DNA of 64,000 nucleotides from an uncultured Flavobacteriaceae bacterium (lineage in GTDB: Bacteria; Bacteroidota; Bacteroidia; Flavobacteriales; Flavobacteriaceae), in contig CALSRG010000002.1 in the NCBI GenBank assembly GCA_943788695.1, positions 310,001-374,000 on the forward strand. The letters run 5' to 3'. The notes beneath the pieces were generated by a model that had not been told where the DNA came from, searched no databases, and worked only from the letters and a program-made list of their open reading frames with translations. Within the stretch, counting starts at the first letter, position 1; the number at the start of each line of letters is the position of its first letter. The position numbers and the translations under genes were made by a program. Below are positions 9,749-18,861 of the stretch, piece by piece.

Positions 9749-9756
9749 TAAATTTG
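9749..9756 (+). promoter_or_regulatory. Putative -7 box (TAAATTTG) for the OmpA-family gene
   Basis: TAAATTTG matches the Bacteroidota TAnnTTTG element and stands 24 nt before the ATG at 9779. No clear TTG -33 element lies 17-23 nt upstream, so the support is partial. Confidence 0.4.
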
Positions 9757-9778
9757 TACAAATAAAACTGAAATTACA

Positions 9779-10633
9779 ATGAAAACATCATTTGCACTTA
9801 CCCTATCTGCAATTCTATTGTTATCATCTTGTGTATCGAAAAAGCAATATGCTGCTTTGGAAGCCAAACAAGCTGAAACACAAGACATGCTCAATAACAC
9901 AACCTATAAATTAAACATCTGTGACGAAGATAAAGCGGTGGCTTTGGCAAGAGTTCAAGCCCTTGAAGAGCAAATAAAAGATTTGCGCGCAAATAACGCC
10001 AGCTTAATTGAAAACACAAAAGAACTTACCGTTCTGACTTCTAAAGGTGCGGACAACTTAGAGAAATCTTTGGAAAGCATGCGTGAGAAAGATTTGAAAA
10101 TCAATCGCCTTCAGGATGCCATCAACAAAAAGGATAGTGTGACTTTTGCCCTAGTCACAAGCTTGAAGAGATCTGTCGGTATTGACGATCCAGACATCGA
10201 AATTAGCGTTGAAAAAGGTGTGGTATTTATCTCTATTGCAGATAAATTACTGTTCAATTCAGGCAGTTATGTCGTAAGCAGCAAGGCCAAAGATGTTTTG
10301 GCTAAGGTAGCCAAAGTGGTCAATGATAAACCAGATTTCGAATGCCTAGTGGAGGGTCACACAGACGACCAGTCATACAGCAGCGGCGTTTTGATAGACA
10401 ACTGGGATTTGAGCGTGAAGCGTTCGACTTCGGTAATCCGTGTGCTACAATCACTTGGCGTTAACCCTTCTCGTTTGGTTGCTGCTGGGCGTAGTTCTTA
10501 TGTACCATTAGACACTAACGATACTGTTGAAGGACGTGCCAGAAACCGCCGCACACGCATCGTTGTTATGCCTAAAATCGATCAGTTTTATGACATGATT
10601 GAAAAAGAAATGAAAAAATTGAGCGGCGAATAA
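9779..10633 (+). CDS. OmpA-family peptidoglycan-associated lipoprotein
   Basis: An outer-membrane lipoprotein that anchors the envelope to peptidoglycan. The signal peptide ends in lipobox LSSC with the lipidated Cys at residue 18. Residues about 25-125 are strongly heptad-like and charged (coiled coil). Residues about 157-277 form an OmpA C-terminal domain, with VEGHTDD and the NRRTRIVVMP end that contain the diaminopimelate-binding Asp and Arg positions of the family. At 284 residues it is typical of flavobacterial coiled-coil OmpA lipoproteins. A single gene with its own -7 box and a strong intrinsic terminator immediately after the stop, so it is probably highly expressed and monocistronic. 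Confidence 0.92.
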   Translation: MKTSFALTLSAILLLSSCVSKKQYAALEAKQAETQDMLNNTTYKLNICDEDKAVALARVQALEEQIKDLRANNASLIENTKELTVLTSKGADNLEKSLESMREKDLKINRLQDAINKKDSVTFALVTSLKRSVGIDDPDIEISVEKGVVFISIADKLLFNSGSYVVSSKAKDVLAKVAKVVNDKPDFECLVEGHTDDQSYSSGVLIDNWDLSVKRSTSVIRVLQSLGVNPSRLVAAGRSSYVPLDTNDTVEGRARNRRTRIVVMPKIDQFYDMIEKEMKKLSGE

Positions 10634-10654
10634 ATCGCATCTTAACACATTTTT

Positions 10655-10679
10655 AACCCCTGCTTGTCAGGGGTTTTTT
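10655..10679 (+). terminator. Rho-independent terminator after the OmpA gene
   Basis: An 8-bp GC-rich stem AACCCCTG (10655-10662) pairs with CAGGGGTT (10668-10675) around a 5-nt loop and is followed by T residues to 10679. It lies 22 nt after the stop codon. The DUF5655 remnant opens inside this structure. Confidence 0.9.
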
Positions 10680-11508
10680 GTTTGATCTCTCCGACATTAA
10701 CAATCCCGAGTTTCATATTGTAGAAGCTGAACTTGCTAAACACAGTTTTTTCAATCATATTTTTCCTCAAATCACTAAGTTCTTTGCATTTTTTAAAAAC
10801 TCGGAGAGTCAGGGTAAGTTAATTGAAAAACTTTATTCTATTTTAATAGATGACAGCGAAATTCATCGGGCGTTTAAATCAAAAATCGGCAATCGCAAAA
10901 TATTTAAATTTTTAAAGGATACTGTCGAAAATAGTCAAAGTATTCTAATCATTATTGATCATGAAAAATCTGAATTCCCTGAAATTATTCAAACCTATGG
11001 AGATACTTGGGGCAAAATGGTCAAAATTGCGATATTAAAGGAATATGTGAGTCTAAGCGGTGAAAATATCATCTCTATGAGTCCAGAATTTGAAAACATT
11101 GGGAATGTAGATATCATTTCGAATGAGCAAGATTTGTCAAAAACTGGTATTGCTTATCTTGAATCATTTCATCTCGATAATGTTACTGAAGAAATTAAAA
11201 ATTTATATCAGGAGTTGCGCCACAAATTATCGGACAAAATTCCTTCGCTCCATTTTAATAGTCAACGTTATTATATCTCGCTGCGTAAAAAGAGAAACTT
11301 TGCCTACATAAAAATTAGAAGAAAAAAGATCATAATAATCGCTTTAATGAGTGAAACCAACATCAGGAAAAGATTAATAAATCATAATATAACACCACTT
11401 AGTCAAAATGTTCAAAATTTTTATAATGGAGCTTGCGCAAGTATAGAAGTTACTAATAAGAATCATTTAGATGATGTGATTGAACTTCTGTGCGATATTC
11501 AAAAATAA
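10657..11508 (+). pseudogene. 5'-truncated DUF5655-domain protein (defence/nuclease-associated remnant)
   Basis: An open frame of about 276 residues from a TTG at 10678. It has no ATG near its beginning, and the frame starts inside the OmpA terminator, so it can hardly be expressed as an intact gene. Residues about 172-276 resemble the DUF5655 domain (RYYISLRKKRNFAYIKIRRK and the FYNGACASIEV end), which in other bacteria is joined to restriction-like nuclease domains. The N-terminal 40 residues carry an FHIVEAELAKHSFFNHI segment that looks like the later part (E-x-E strand plus helix) of a PD-(D/E)XK-like domain whose first part is missing. The DNA is visibly more AT-rich than its neighbours. 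I infer the 3' piece of an acquired gene cut off at its 5' end. A functional TTG-started protein is possible but less likely. Confidence 0.6.
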
Positions 11509-11556
11509 TAATCGTATTAATAACAACGTGTAATTTAATGCTAAAAGTAACTACCC

Positions 11557-11757
11557 ATGAAAACAATTATAGAAACCACTCAGCTAAGTCAGCCTCGTTG
11601 CTCTTACATTTTAGATCTTTTTCATAATAATGACAACAGATTCAGTGTAGAAATCATACAAATTGACGAAATCGCTGAGAGTAGTCAAAGTATTACAATC
11701 AGTAATTCAATTTTATCTGAGATAATTGGTGGGTTCGAATCCCACACCCGCAACTAA
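11557..11757 (+). CDS. Small unrecognised ORF whose end is read from a tRNA fragment
   Basis: A 66-codon frame beginning with ATG, without recognisable domain. Its last residues (GGFESHTRN) are simply the translation of the tRNA T-arm and acceptor fragment at 11729-11753, so the natural C-terminus was either replaced during integration or the frame is fortuitous. It lies 48 bp after the DUF5655 remnant in the same AT-rich scar. No function is proposed. Confidence 0.2.
   Translation: MKTIIETTQLSQPRCSYILDLFHNNDNRFSVEIIQIDEIAESSQSITISNSILSEIIGGFESHTRN
11729..11753 (+). other. Orphan tRNA 3' end (T-arm plus acceptor strand), likely attachment-site scar
   Basis: GTGGG-TTCGAAT-CCCAC forms a perfect T-arm (5-bp stem, canonical 7-nt loop), followed by a 7-nt acceptor 3' strand ACCCGCA and discriminator A. 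Nothing upstream can form the rest of a cloverleaf: the matching acceptor 5' strand (TGCGGGT), D-arm and anticodon arm are absent. An isolated tRNA 3' quarter is the usual trace of site-specific integration into a tRNA gene. The amino-acid identity cannot be told from this part. Confidence 0.7.
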
Positions 11758-11813
11758 AGACCCTATTACCGCAGATCGAAATACTATCCTAAACGGAAAA
11801 AATGATATAAATC

Positions 11814-12437
11814 CTAAACCACCCCCACATCACCAAGACCTTTACGGATGATGGTAGGTTCCGTTTGGGAAAGGTCAATCACAGTAGAGGGCACTAGGCC
11901 GCCCATTCCTCCGTCCACAAAAGCATTGACGCGCAGGCTCCAATCTTCAAAAATACTTTCTGGGTCTGTGGTGTAGTCTATAATGTCATCTTGGTGATGA
12001 AGCGAGGCGGTGGCAATAGGCCGTCCAAGCGCTGAGGCAATGGCTTTTGCAATAGCATTTTTGGGCACGCGGATACCAACGGTTTTCTTTTTATTGAAAG
12101 GTGCTGGTAAAGATTTAGCAGCTGGTAAAATAAATGTGTAAGGCCCGGGCAGTGCACGCTTAAGAATTCTAAAAGTAGGACTATCCAGTTGTTTCGCGTA
12201 TATACTCAGGTCACTAAGATCGGCACAGACAAATGAAAAATGGGCTTTTTCGAGTGTCACGCCTTTGAGTTTAGCCAATTCCTTTAAGGCTTTGGGGTGC
12301 TGACTATCACAACCAAGAGCATAAACGGTATCGGTAGGGTAAATGATCAAACCGCCATTTTTGAGCACTTCCACCACCTGCCCCACCTGCTTGGGGTTGG
12401 GATTGGCTTCATACAAACGGATATGCTGGGCTTTCAT
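11814..12437 (-). CDS. tsaC: L-threonylcarbamoyladenylate synthase (TsaC/YrdC family)
   Basis: Makes threonylcarbamoyl-AMP from threonine, bicarbonate and ATP, the first step of t6A37 tRNA modification. The YrdC fold is clear: IIYPTDTVYALGCD near residue 31, PGPYTFILPA near 92-101, the GIRVP segment near 121-125 and IATASLHHQDD near 145. At 207 residues it is the short form without the C-terminal Sua5 domain. It lies just downstream of the helicase gene (3 bp between the helicase stop and this start on the minus strand), so the two are probably co-transcribed. No TsaB, TsaD or TsaE gene is in the window. Confidence 0.9.
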   Translation of the reverse strand: MKAQHIRLYEANPNPKQVGQVVEVLKNGGLIIYPTDTVYALGCDSQHPKALKELAKLKGVTLEKAHFSFVCADLSDLSIYAKQLDSPTFRILKRALPGPYTFILPAAKSLPAPFNKKKTVGIRVPKNAIAKAIASALGRPIATASLHHQDDIIDYTTDPESIFEDWSLRVNAFVDGGMGGLVPSTVIDLSQTEPTIIRKGLGDVGVV

Positions 12438-12439
12438 AA

Positions 12440-14788
12440 TTATGATTCTAGAACATTGAGCTTGGCAAAGCGCAACAACAATTTCTTCTCGCCACCGTGG
12501 TCAAAATTGATGGTGGCATTTTGATCAGCGGCTTGGCCTTCAAGGGCTACAATAGTACCTTGTCCAAAACGCATGTGACTAACGCGCAAACCAACGGTCA
12601 TATCACCGTCATAAGGCACAGTTTTAGCCTCTGCATGCACTGGCTTAAGATTTTTGGGCACCACGCTTCGTGCTGGTGGTATTTTCTTAGGGGTTTTGGC
12701 TGGACTCGGTTTTCTAAACCGTATGGTGTTTTGGGGGACATCTCCAAAGATAGAAGCATCCAACATCGGATTGCTGCGCTGCGACGCTGGTGGTGTTGCG
12801 AATTCCAAATACTGTTCGTCAATTTCTTCAATAAACCGGCTTGGCTCTGCATCTACGGGTCGGCCCCAACGGTAACGTGATAAGGTATAGGTCAAATAGG
12901 CCTGTTTTTCAGCACGAGTTAGGGCCACATAAAACAAACGTCGCTCCTCCTCCAACTCGCTTCGCGTATTCATACTCATGGCCGAGGGGAATAAATCCTC
13001 CTCCATCCCTACAATATACACATATGGAAACTCTAATCCTTTAGCCAAATGAATGGTCATTAAAGCCACGCGGTCATCGTTATCATCCTCTTGATCTAAA
13101 TCTGTGGCTAGCGATACATCTTCCAAAAACTCAGTCAAAGAGCCTTTAGCATCAACCAATTCTTCTTGGCCATCCACAAAATCTTTAATCCCGTTGAGCA
13201 ACTCCTCGATGTTCTCCATTCGAGTGATTCCCTCTGGCGTTAGGTCTTCACCAAAAGTGCGCATCAAACCAGCTGCTTTGGTTACATGTTCTGCCAATTC
13301 AAAGGCGTTAGCCGTTTGATTCATCACCTGAAAACTTTCAATTAGGGTAGCAAAATTCTTAAGTTTGGTTCGGGTACCTGCATTAACATCTAAAGCCAAG
13401 GTGTCCAATTGTTGAAGCAGCTCAAAGATGGTCACACCCTGAGTATTGGCACCAACGATGAGCTTATCAATGGTGGTTTGCCCAATGCCCCGCGCCGGAA
13501 AATTGATGATCCTTTTTAGAGCCTCTTCATCCGCCGGATTGATCACCAAGCGCAAATAGCTCAATACATCCTTAATTTCTTTACGCTGATAAAATGACAA
13601 GCCTCCAAAAATTCGGTAGGGAATGTCCCGCTTGCGCAAGGCATCTTCAATGGCGCGAGACTGCGCATTGGTGCGGTAAAGTACTGCAAAACTCTTATTG
13701 TGCAGCTGGTGGTTCATTTTGTTTTCAAAAATGGAACTGGCCACAAAACGACCTTCATCACCATCTGTCAACAAGCGTTGCACCTTGATGCTTTCACCTT
13801 GTTCATTAGCAGTCCAAACGACCTTATCCAGTTTGACCTGGTTTTTGTCGATAATCGAATTGGCCGCATTGACAATGGTTTTGGTGGAACGGTAGTTTTG
13901 CTCCAATCGAAACACTTTTGTGTTCTCATAATCCCTTTGAAAATTGAGGATATTGTCAATATTAGCCCCTCGAAAGGCATATATACTTTGGGCATCATCC
14001 CCCACCACACAGATATTCTGATAACGGTCGGACAAAGCCCGCACGATCAAATACTGAGAATGATTGGTGTCTTGATACTCATCCACCAAAATGTATTTGA
14101 ACCGCTCCTGGTATTTGGCCAACACTTCTGGAAAACGTGTAAGCAATTCGTTGGTACGCAGCAGAAGGTCATCAAAATCCATAGCACCTGCCTTAAAGCA
14201 ACGTTCTACATAATTTTGATAGATTTCTCCCATCTTTTCGCGGCGTGCCGCAGCATCCGCTTCTTGTAATTCAGGATTTTGAAAATAAGCCCTAACGGTG
14301 ATCAAACTGTTTTTATAAGAGGATATGCGCCCGTAAATCTGTTTGTATTTATAAATCTCTTTATCCAATCCCATTTCCTTAATGATAGAAGATATCAGAC
14401 GTTGAGAATCTTGGGTGTCGTAAATCGTGAAGTTCGACGGAAAACCCAATTTGGGTGCATCAGCACGTAATAATTTGGCAAATACTGAGTGAAAGGTTCC
14501 CATCCAAAGATTCTTAGCCTCCGACGCACCGACGATATCGGCAATCCGAAGTTTCATTTCTTTGGCTGCTTTGTTGGTAAAAGTAAGTGACAGGATATTA
14601 AAAGGATCAACACCATGATGCATCAGGTAAGCGATTTTGTAAGTCAGCACACGAGTCTTTCCAGAGCCAGCTCCTGCGATGATAATCATAGGTCCATCCT
14701 TTTGGACGGTAGCTTCGCGTTGTGATTCGTTAAGTTGATCTAAATAGGCTTCCAATACTTCAAATTTTCTAAATGTGAAAATAGCCAT
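12440..14788 (-). CDS. uvrD: UvrD/PcrA-type superfamily 1 DNA helicase
   Basis: A 3'-5' ATP-dependent DNA helicase for repair and removal of protein roadblocks. All SF1A motifs are present in order: Q-motif LNESQREAT, Walker A AGAGSGKTR (K44), DEYQDTN, VGDDAQSIYAFRGA, TIHLAKGLEF and VALTRAEKQAYLTYT, and it ends with a Tudor-like PcrA tail (MRFGQGTIVALEG). I place the start at the ATG at 14788 (782 residues). The longer frame to 14926 adds an unrelated hydrophobic stretch. A TTG at 14755, giving LEAYLDQLNE, aligns even better with the usual MxxYLDQLN start of flavobacterial homologues. The gene is divergent from the DUF7935-like gene and followed by tsaC. Confidence 0.93.
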   Translation of the reverse strand: MAIFTFRKFEVLEAYLDQLNESQREATVQKDGPMIIIAGAGSGKTRVLTYKIAYLMHHGVDPFNILSLTFTNKAAKEMKLRIADIVGASEAKNLWMGTFHSVFAKLLRADAPKLGFPSNFTIYDTQDSQRLISSIIKEMGLDKEIYKYKQIYGRISSYKNSLITVRAYFQNPELQEADAAARREKMGEIYQNYVERCFKAGAMDFDDLLLRTNELLTRFPEVLAKYQERFKYILVDEYQDTNHSQYLIVRALSDRYQNICVVGDDAQSIYAFRGANIDNILNFQRDYENTKVFRLEQNYRSTKTIVNAANSIIDKNQVKLDKVVWTANEQGESIKVQRLLTDGDEGRFVASSIFENKMNHQLHNKSFAVLYRTNAQSRAIEDALRKRDIPYRIFGGLSFYQRKEIKDVLSYLRLVINPADEEALKRIINFPARGIGQTTIDKLIVGANTQGVTIFELLQQLDTLALDVNAGTRTKLKNFATLIESFQVMNQTANAFELAEHVTKAAGLMRTFGEDLTPEGITRMENIEELLNGIKDFVDGQEELVDAKGSLTEFLEDVSLATDLDQEDDNDDRVALMTIHLAKGLEFPYVYIVGMEEDLFPSAMSMNTRSELEEERRLFYVALTRAEKQAYLTYTLSRYRWGRPVDAEPSRFIEEIDEQYLEFATPPASQRSNPMLDASIFGDVPQNTIRFRKPSPAKTPKKIPPARSVVPKNLKPVHAEAKTVPYDGDMTVGLRVSHMRFGQGTIVALEGQAADQNATINFDHGGEKKLLLRFAKLNVLES

Positions 14789-14894
14789 TGTAGGTTGGGA
14801 AATGATGGAAATCACTGACTTTTTACTAACAATTTCAAGGACATAACTATGTCCGATAAAATAAATATCTTTGGTAAAAATCATATCCATCCAC

Positions 14895-15413
14895 ATGACT
14901 GCCGATTTGACCAATATGCTTATCATGCTCGTTCCGTCGCTTATTGTTGCCGTAACAGCTTACTACTTTTTTAACAGTTATACCAAAAGCGAAGACCAAA
15001 GGCGTAATGTTGCCTTACATTTGGAACACGCTAAACAATCCCTTCCTCTGCGGCTTCAAGCCTATGAACGAATGGCACTGTTCTTGGAACGCATCGCCAT
15101 TGGCAATTTGCTTACACGTATTCCACCCCAATCGGATGATAAAAATATGTATGAAAAAAAACTGGTAGCAACGATTGATCAGGAGTTTGAGCACAACGTG
15201 ACCCAGCAAATTTATGTCAGCCAAAATTGTTGGAATGTGGTAGTCGCCTCAAAAAATGCTACCATCCAAATGATCCGTCAAGCCAATATGTCTGAAAAGG
15301 TTGAAAACGCTCAAAAGCTTCGTGAAATCTTGTTGAATGAAATCATTGAAAACCAACCGCCGACAGATACTGGGCTATTATTTCTTAAAAATGAAGTCAG
15401 TAAACTTTGGTAA
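14895..15413 (+). CDS. DUF7935-like membrane-anchored protein
   Basis: A small conserved Bacteroidota protein of unknown function. From the ATG at 14895 it has one N-terminal membrane helix (residues about 5-25, MLIMLVPSLIVAVTAYYFF), followed by a charged helical cytoplasmic part in which the stretch QAYERMALFLERI is typical. I prefer this start to the ATG at 14871 because it directly precedes the membrane segment and leaves a usual 172-residue length. A TATCTTTG box (14866-14873) precedes it. It stands alone between uvrD (divergent) and recG (41 bp downstream, same strand). No catalytic motif is visible. Confidence 0.7.
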   Translation: MTADLTNMLIMLVPSLIVAVTAYYFFNSYTKSEDQRRNVALHLEHAKQSLPLRLQAYERMALFLERIAIGNLLTRIPPQSDDKNMYEKKLVATIDQEFEHNVTQQIYVSQNCWNVVVASKNATIQMIRQANMSEKVENAQKLREILLNEIIENQPPTDTGLLFLKNEVSKLW

Positions 15414-15453
15414 ACCCTATGCCATGTCGCAACCAATGGTATAAAGTCATGTC

Positions 15454-17559
15454 ATGAAAGTTGAAGTGCTTCAAACTCCGATCGATTATCTCAAAGGCGT
15501 AGGCTCTAACAGGGCCGCATTGTTGAGAAAAGAATTGGGTGTTCATACCTTTCAGGATCTTTTAAACATCTTCCCTAACCGACACATTGATAGGACCAAA
15601 TTCTATAAGGTGTCCGAATTGGCACCAAGTTCTGCGGAAGTTCAAGTCATTGGACAAATCGTTGATATCAAAGAAGTAGGACAACAGCGGGGCAAGCGTC
15701 TTGTAGCGACGTTTCAAGACGACACTGGTGTTATGGAACTGGTTTGGTTTCGCGGTCATAAATGGATTCGTCAGAGTCTCAAAACCAATCAAGCTTATGT
15801 GGCTTTTGGACGGGTCAATGAATTTGGTGGACGTTGGAATATGGCGCATCCAGAATTGGAGCTCAAATCCGACTATGACCAAAACAAATCAAGTAGCATG
15901 CAAGCCGTTTACCCATCAACTGAAGCCTTAGCCAAGCAAGGTATTTCCAATCGGGTGATGCGTAAAATGATGATGCAATTATTTGAAACAACAAAAGGCA
16001 GATTTACAGAAACCTTGCCACTCTCAGTAATAGATCAACTCAAGCTTTTATCAAAAACAGATGCCTTGATACAAGTTCATTTTCCAGAATCCAACGACTT
16101 GCTGAGTAAGGCCGAGTTCAGACTTAAGTTTGAGGAGTTGTTTTTTATACAGTTGCAATTATTACTAAAAAACCGCCAGCACAAGGCCAAAATCAAAGGT
16201 TTTCCATTTAGCTCTGTTGGAGATTATTTTAATAGTTTTTACAACCAGTTTCTTCCTTTCGAGTTGACTAACGCCCAAAAACGGGTACTCAAAGAAATAA
16301 GACACGACCTTGGCACTGGTGCACAAATGAATCGTTTACTTCAAGGTGATGTAGGGTCGGGTAAAACCATGGTTGCATTTATGACCATTTTAATGGCATT
16401 GGACAACGGCTTTCAAGCTTGCCTTATGGCACCTACAGCAATTTTAGCAACGCAACATTACGAAAATTTGCGGCGGTTTTGCGACCCTATGCATATTCAT
16501 ATCAGTTTGCTCATTGGTGCTACTAAAACAGCTGAGCGACGCATCATTCATGAGGATTTAGAATCTGGTATCCTTCATATTCTAGTTGGCACTCATGCTT
16601 TGGTCGAAGACCGTGTTAAGTTCAAAAATCTTGGACTTGCTATTATCGATGAACAACACCGTTTTGGTGTGGCCCAACGCAGTAAGCTTTGGCATAAAAA
16701 TACCCTTCCACCGCATGTTCTGGTGATGACTGCCACCCCAATTCCTCGTACTTTAGCGATGTCGGTTTATGGTGATTTGGACAATTCAATAATTGATGAA
16801 TTACCTCCAGGACGCACCCCTATCAAAACGGTTCACCGTTTTGATAACAACCGCTTAAAAGTGATTCGATTTCTGAGAGAGGAAATCGCTAAAGGCCGCC
16901 AAGCCTATGTGGTGTATCCTCTGATCGAAGAGAGTGAAACATTGGATTATAAAGATTTGATGGATGGTTATGACAGTATGGTCAGGGACTTCCCACGTCC
17001 AGAATATCAAATTTCTATTGTCCATGGACAAATGAAGCCCGCGGACAAGACTATAGAAATGGAGCGATTTGCCAAAGGTATAACACAAATTCTCATTGCC
17101 ACTACCGTAATAGAAGTAGGTATTGACGTTCCTAATGCTACTGTAATGGTGATCGAAAGTGCTGAACGCTTTGGATTGTCACAATTGCATCAACTTCGTG
17201 GTCGGGTTGGTCGAGGTGCCGCGCAGAGCTACTGTATTTTGATGACTGGTCCAAAATTAGGTGACGACAGTAAAACCCGAATTGCCACTATGGTGCGAAC
17301 CAATGATGGTTTTGAAATTGCTGAAGTCGATCTCAAGCTTCGTGGGCCTGGTGATTTAATGGGCACACAACAAAGTGGTGTACTCCAATTGAAAATAGCT
17401 AATATTGTAAAGAATCGTGAGATTTTAGAACTATCGAGACATACGGCACATCGCATTTTAGAAGCTGACCCTAACTTAAGTCAAGCCGCTCACGTCAATC
17501 TGCGGGAGACACTTTTAAAAATGAAACAATTTAGAAATATTTGGAATTTTATTTCTTAG
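15454..17559 (+). CDS. recG: ATP-dependent DNA helicase RecG
   Basis: Branch-migration helicase that remodels stalled forks and Holliday junctions. The 701-residue protein has the N-terminal wedge/OB domain (about 55-145), then the SF2 helicase core: Walker A GDVGSGKT at about 297-304, the DEQH box at about 399-402 followed by the RFGV signature, TATPIPRTLAM, and the motif VI region QLRGRVGRG followed by the RecG C-terminal domain. Length and motifs are complete. Its TAG stop overlaps the stop of the convergent TlpA lipoprotein gene by 4 bp, so no terminator fits between them. Confidence 0.96.
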   Translation: MKVEVLQTPIDYLKGVGSNRAALLRKELGVHTFQDLLNIFPNRHIDRTKFYKVSELAPSSAEVQVIGQIVDIKEVGQQRGKRLVATFQDDTGVMELVWFRGHKWIRQSLKTNQAYVAFGRVNEFGGRWNMAHPELELKSDYDQNKSSSMQAVYPSTEALAKQGISNRVMRKMMMQLFETTKGRFTETLPLSVIDQLKLLSKTDALIQVHFPESNDLLSKAEFRLKFEELFFIQLQLLLKNRQHKAKIKGFPFSSVGDYFNSFYNQFLPFELTNAQKRVLKEIRHDLGTGAQMNRLLQGDVGSGKTMVAFMTILMALDNGFQACLMAPTAILATQHYENLRRFCDPMHIHISLLIGATKTAERRIIHEDLESGILHILVGTHALVEDRVKFKNLGLAIIDEQHRFGVAQRSKLWHKNTLPPHVLVMTATPIPRTLAMSVYGDLDNSIIDELPPGRTPIKTVHRFDNNRLKVIRFLREEIAKGRQAYVVYPLIEESETLDYKDLMDGYDSMVRDFPRPEYQISIVHGQMKPADKTIEMERFAKGITQILIATTVIEVGIDVPNATVMVIESAERFGLSQLHQLRGRVGRGAAQSYCILMTGPKLGDDSKTRIATMVRTNDGFEIAEVDLKLRGPGDLMGTQQSGVLQLKIANIVKNREILELSRHTAHRILEADPNLSQAAHVNLRETLLKMKQFRNIWNFIS

Positions 17560-18770
17560 CGTTCATCTAATAATTGTTCAACAAAGGCAGTAAAATCCGC
17601 AACGAAATCAATATAAACTTGACCTGTAGCTGGGCCGTTATATCCTGTATGAATCTTTCTCACTTGATGATTTCGATCTAAAACAATAGTTGTGGGATAC
17701 GACCATACTTTGTTGAGCATAGGCAGTTTTTCCTGAGCCAGAACCTTATCAGTTGACCCGTATTGCGCGAGTAGTAAAGGATAACTAATGTCCAAAAACG
17801 TTTTTAAGCGCTCTAAATTAGCGTTAGCTTTCTCCACAGTCTTTACATATTCGAAAGTCAATGCCACCACCTCTAATCCCTTTTCTTGATATGTTTTATA
17901 AAAAGAGGATAAGAATTTTGACTCATCGAGACAATTGGGACACCACGTACCCATAAGTTGTACGATCACCACCTTCTCTTTAAAACGTTCATCGGACAAA
18001 TTAACCATCTTGCCTGATTCGTCTGGAAATTCAAATTCGAAAGACGCATACCCCTCTTTAAGATAGGTAAGTTGCTCTGGGTCAGCCAGCTCAAAATTAG
18101 CATTGCGATATCCTTCAAAGGTTTCTTTGTAATGGTTGCCCGAGTAAAACACCCCTTGCATTTGACCTGCGCTCAATGAAGCCTTAAACAAAAATGCATG
18201 AGCACTATCAAATACGGACAGCTCAAGTGTCTTTCCAACTACTGCACCTTCCAAAAAACGATAATCTCCTGTATTGGTGCGGATAGTTCCTTTCACAATA
18301 GCATCAGTTTGATCAAAAACACCCATTGCTGGATAAGTGTTACCATCAGGTTCGGTAAATGTAATTTCCCAAATGCCAGTTACATCAAATGCAGGGGCCT
18401 CAGTTAAAGGAAAACGGGTTGCCTCTGAGCGCTCTGCATAAAACTGTTGTTGACGATCTTTACCTTCCGTTATAAATAGACCCTCTAATCGGCTTTTTGA
18501 TAAAGCCGCTTTAAAATAGCCTTCAAAAACAGGTAATTGAATGCGAACAGAATCATTAAAATATGTTATTTCAGTCGTTGTGATTGATTCGTCACCATTA
18601 ATGATCGAAATAGATGTTGGCGATTTGACCTCAAAAACAAATGGTAACTGTTGGCCATCTTGAACCAATAATTTTGCACGATAACGACCTAATGAAAGGC
18701 GTTCATTAGACTCCGAACCACACGAAGACAGCAACATCACAATACCTAAAAATTTAAAAAATTGTTTCAT
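17556..18770 (-). CDS. TlpA-like thioredoxin-fold lipoprotein
   Basis: A periplasmic, membrane-anchored thiol oxidoreductase. From the ATG at 18770 the signal peptide ends in lipobox LSSC (Cys17), so this start replaces a longer frame with a charged extension. Residues about 25-230 form a beta-rich N-terminal region of the type found before Bacteroidota TlpA domains. Residues about 245-404 are the AhpC/TSA-thioredoxin fold with the redox pair WCPNC at Cys277 and Cys280 and a cis-Pro region (SYPTTIVLD). It probably reduces disulfides during envelope protein maturation, but the partner is unknown. A TAATTTTG box (complement of 18788-18795) lies just upstream in the shared divergent promoter region with pheT. 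Confidence 0.88.
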   Translation of the reverse strand: MKQFFKFLGIVMLLSSCGSESNERLSLGRYRAKLLVQDGQQLPFVFEVKSPTSISIINGDESITTTEITYFNDSVRIQLPVFEGYFKAALSKSRLEGLFITEGKDRQQQFYAERSEATRFPLTEAPAFDVTGIWEITFTEPDGNTYPAMGVFDQTDAIVKGTIRTNTGDYRFLEGAVVGKTLELSVFDSAHAFLFKASLSAGQMQGVFYSGNHYKETFEGYRNANFELADPEQLTYLKEGYASFEFEFPDESGKMVNLSDERFKEKVVIVQLMGTWCPNCLDESKFLSSFYKTYQEKGLEVVALTFEYVKTVEKANANLERLKTFLDISYPLLLAQYGSTDKVLAQEKLPMLNKVWSYPTTIVLDRNHQVRKIHTGYNGPATGQVYIDFVADFTAFVEQLLDER

Positions 18771-18812
18771 AACTTGAATAATTGATCCAAAATTAAACCT
18801 TTTGATTGACTT

Positions 18813-18842
18813 TTTGTGCTGCCACAACTATTCTTATATTTG
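18813..18842 (+). promoter_or_regulatory. Bacteroidota-type promoter for pheT
   Basis: TTTG at 18813-18816 (-33) and TATATTTG at 18835-18842 (-7) are separated by 18 nt, matching the TTTG-N17-23-TAnnTTTG consensus. The pheT ATG follows 19 nt after the -7 box. A divergent box for the TlpA gene lies at 18788-18795 on the other strand. Confidence 0.65.
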
Positions 18843-18861
18843 CGTTCTTATAGGCTAAAAC

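Noticed and set aside
10933-11695. A 13-base match between the DUF5655 remnant (10933) and the small ORF (11683).
   Set aside because: Short and AT-rich with no extension on either side; not convincing as a repeat.
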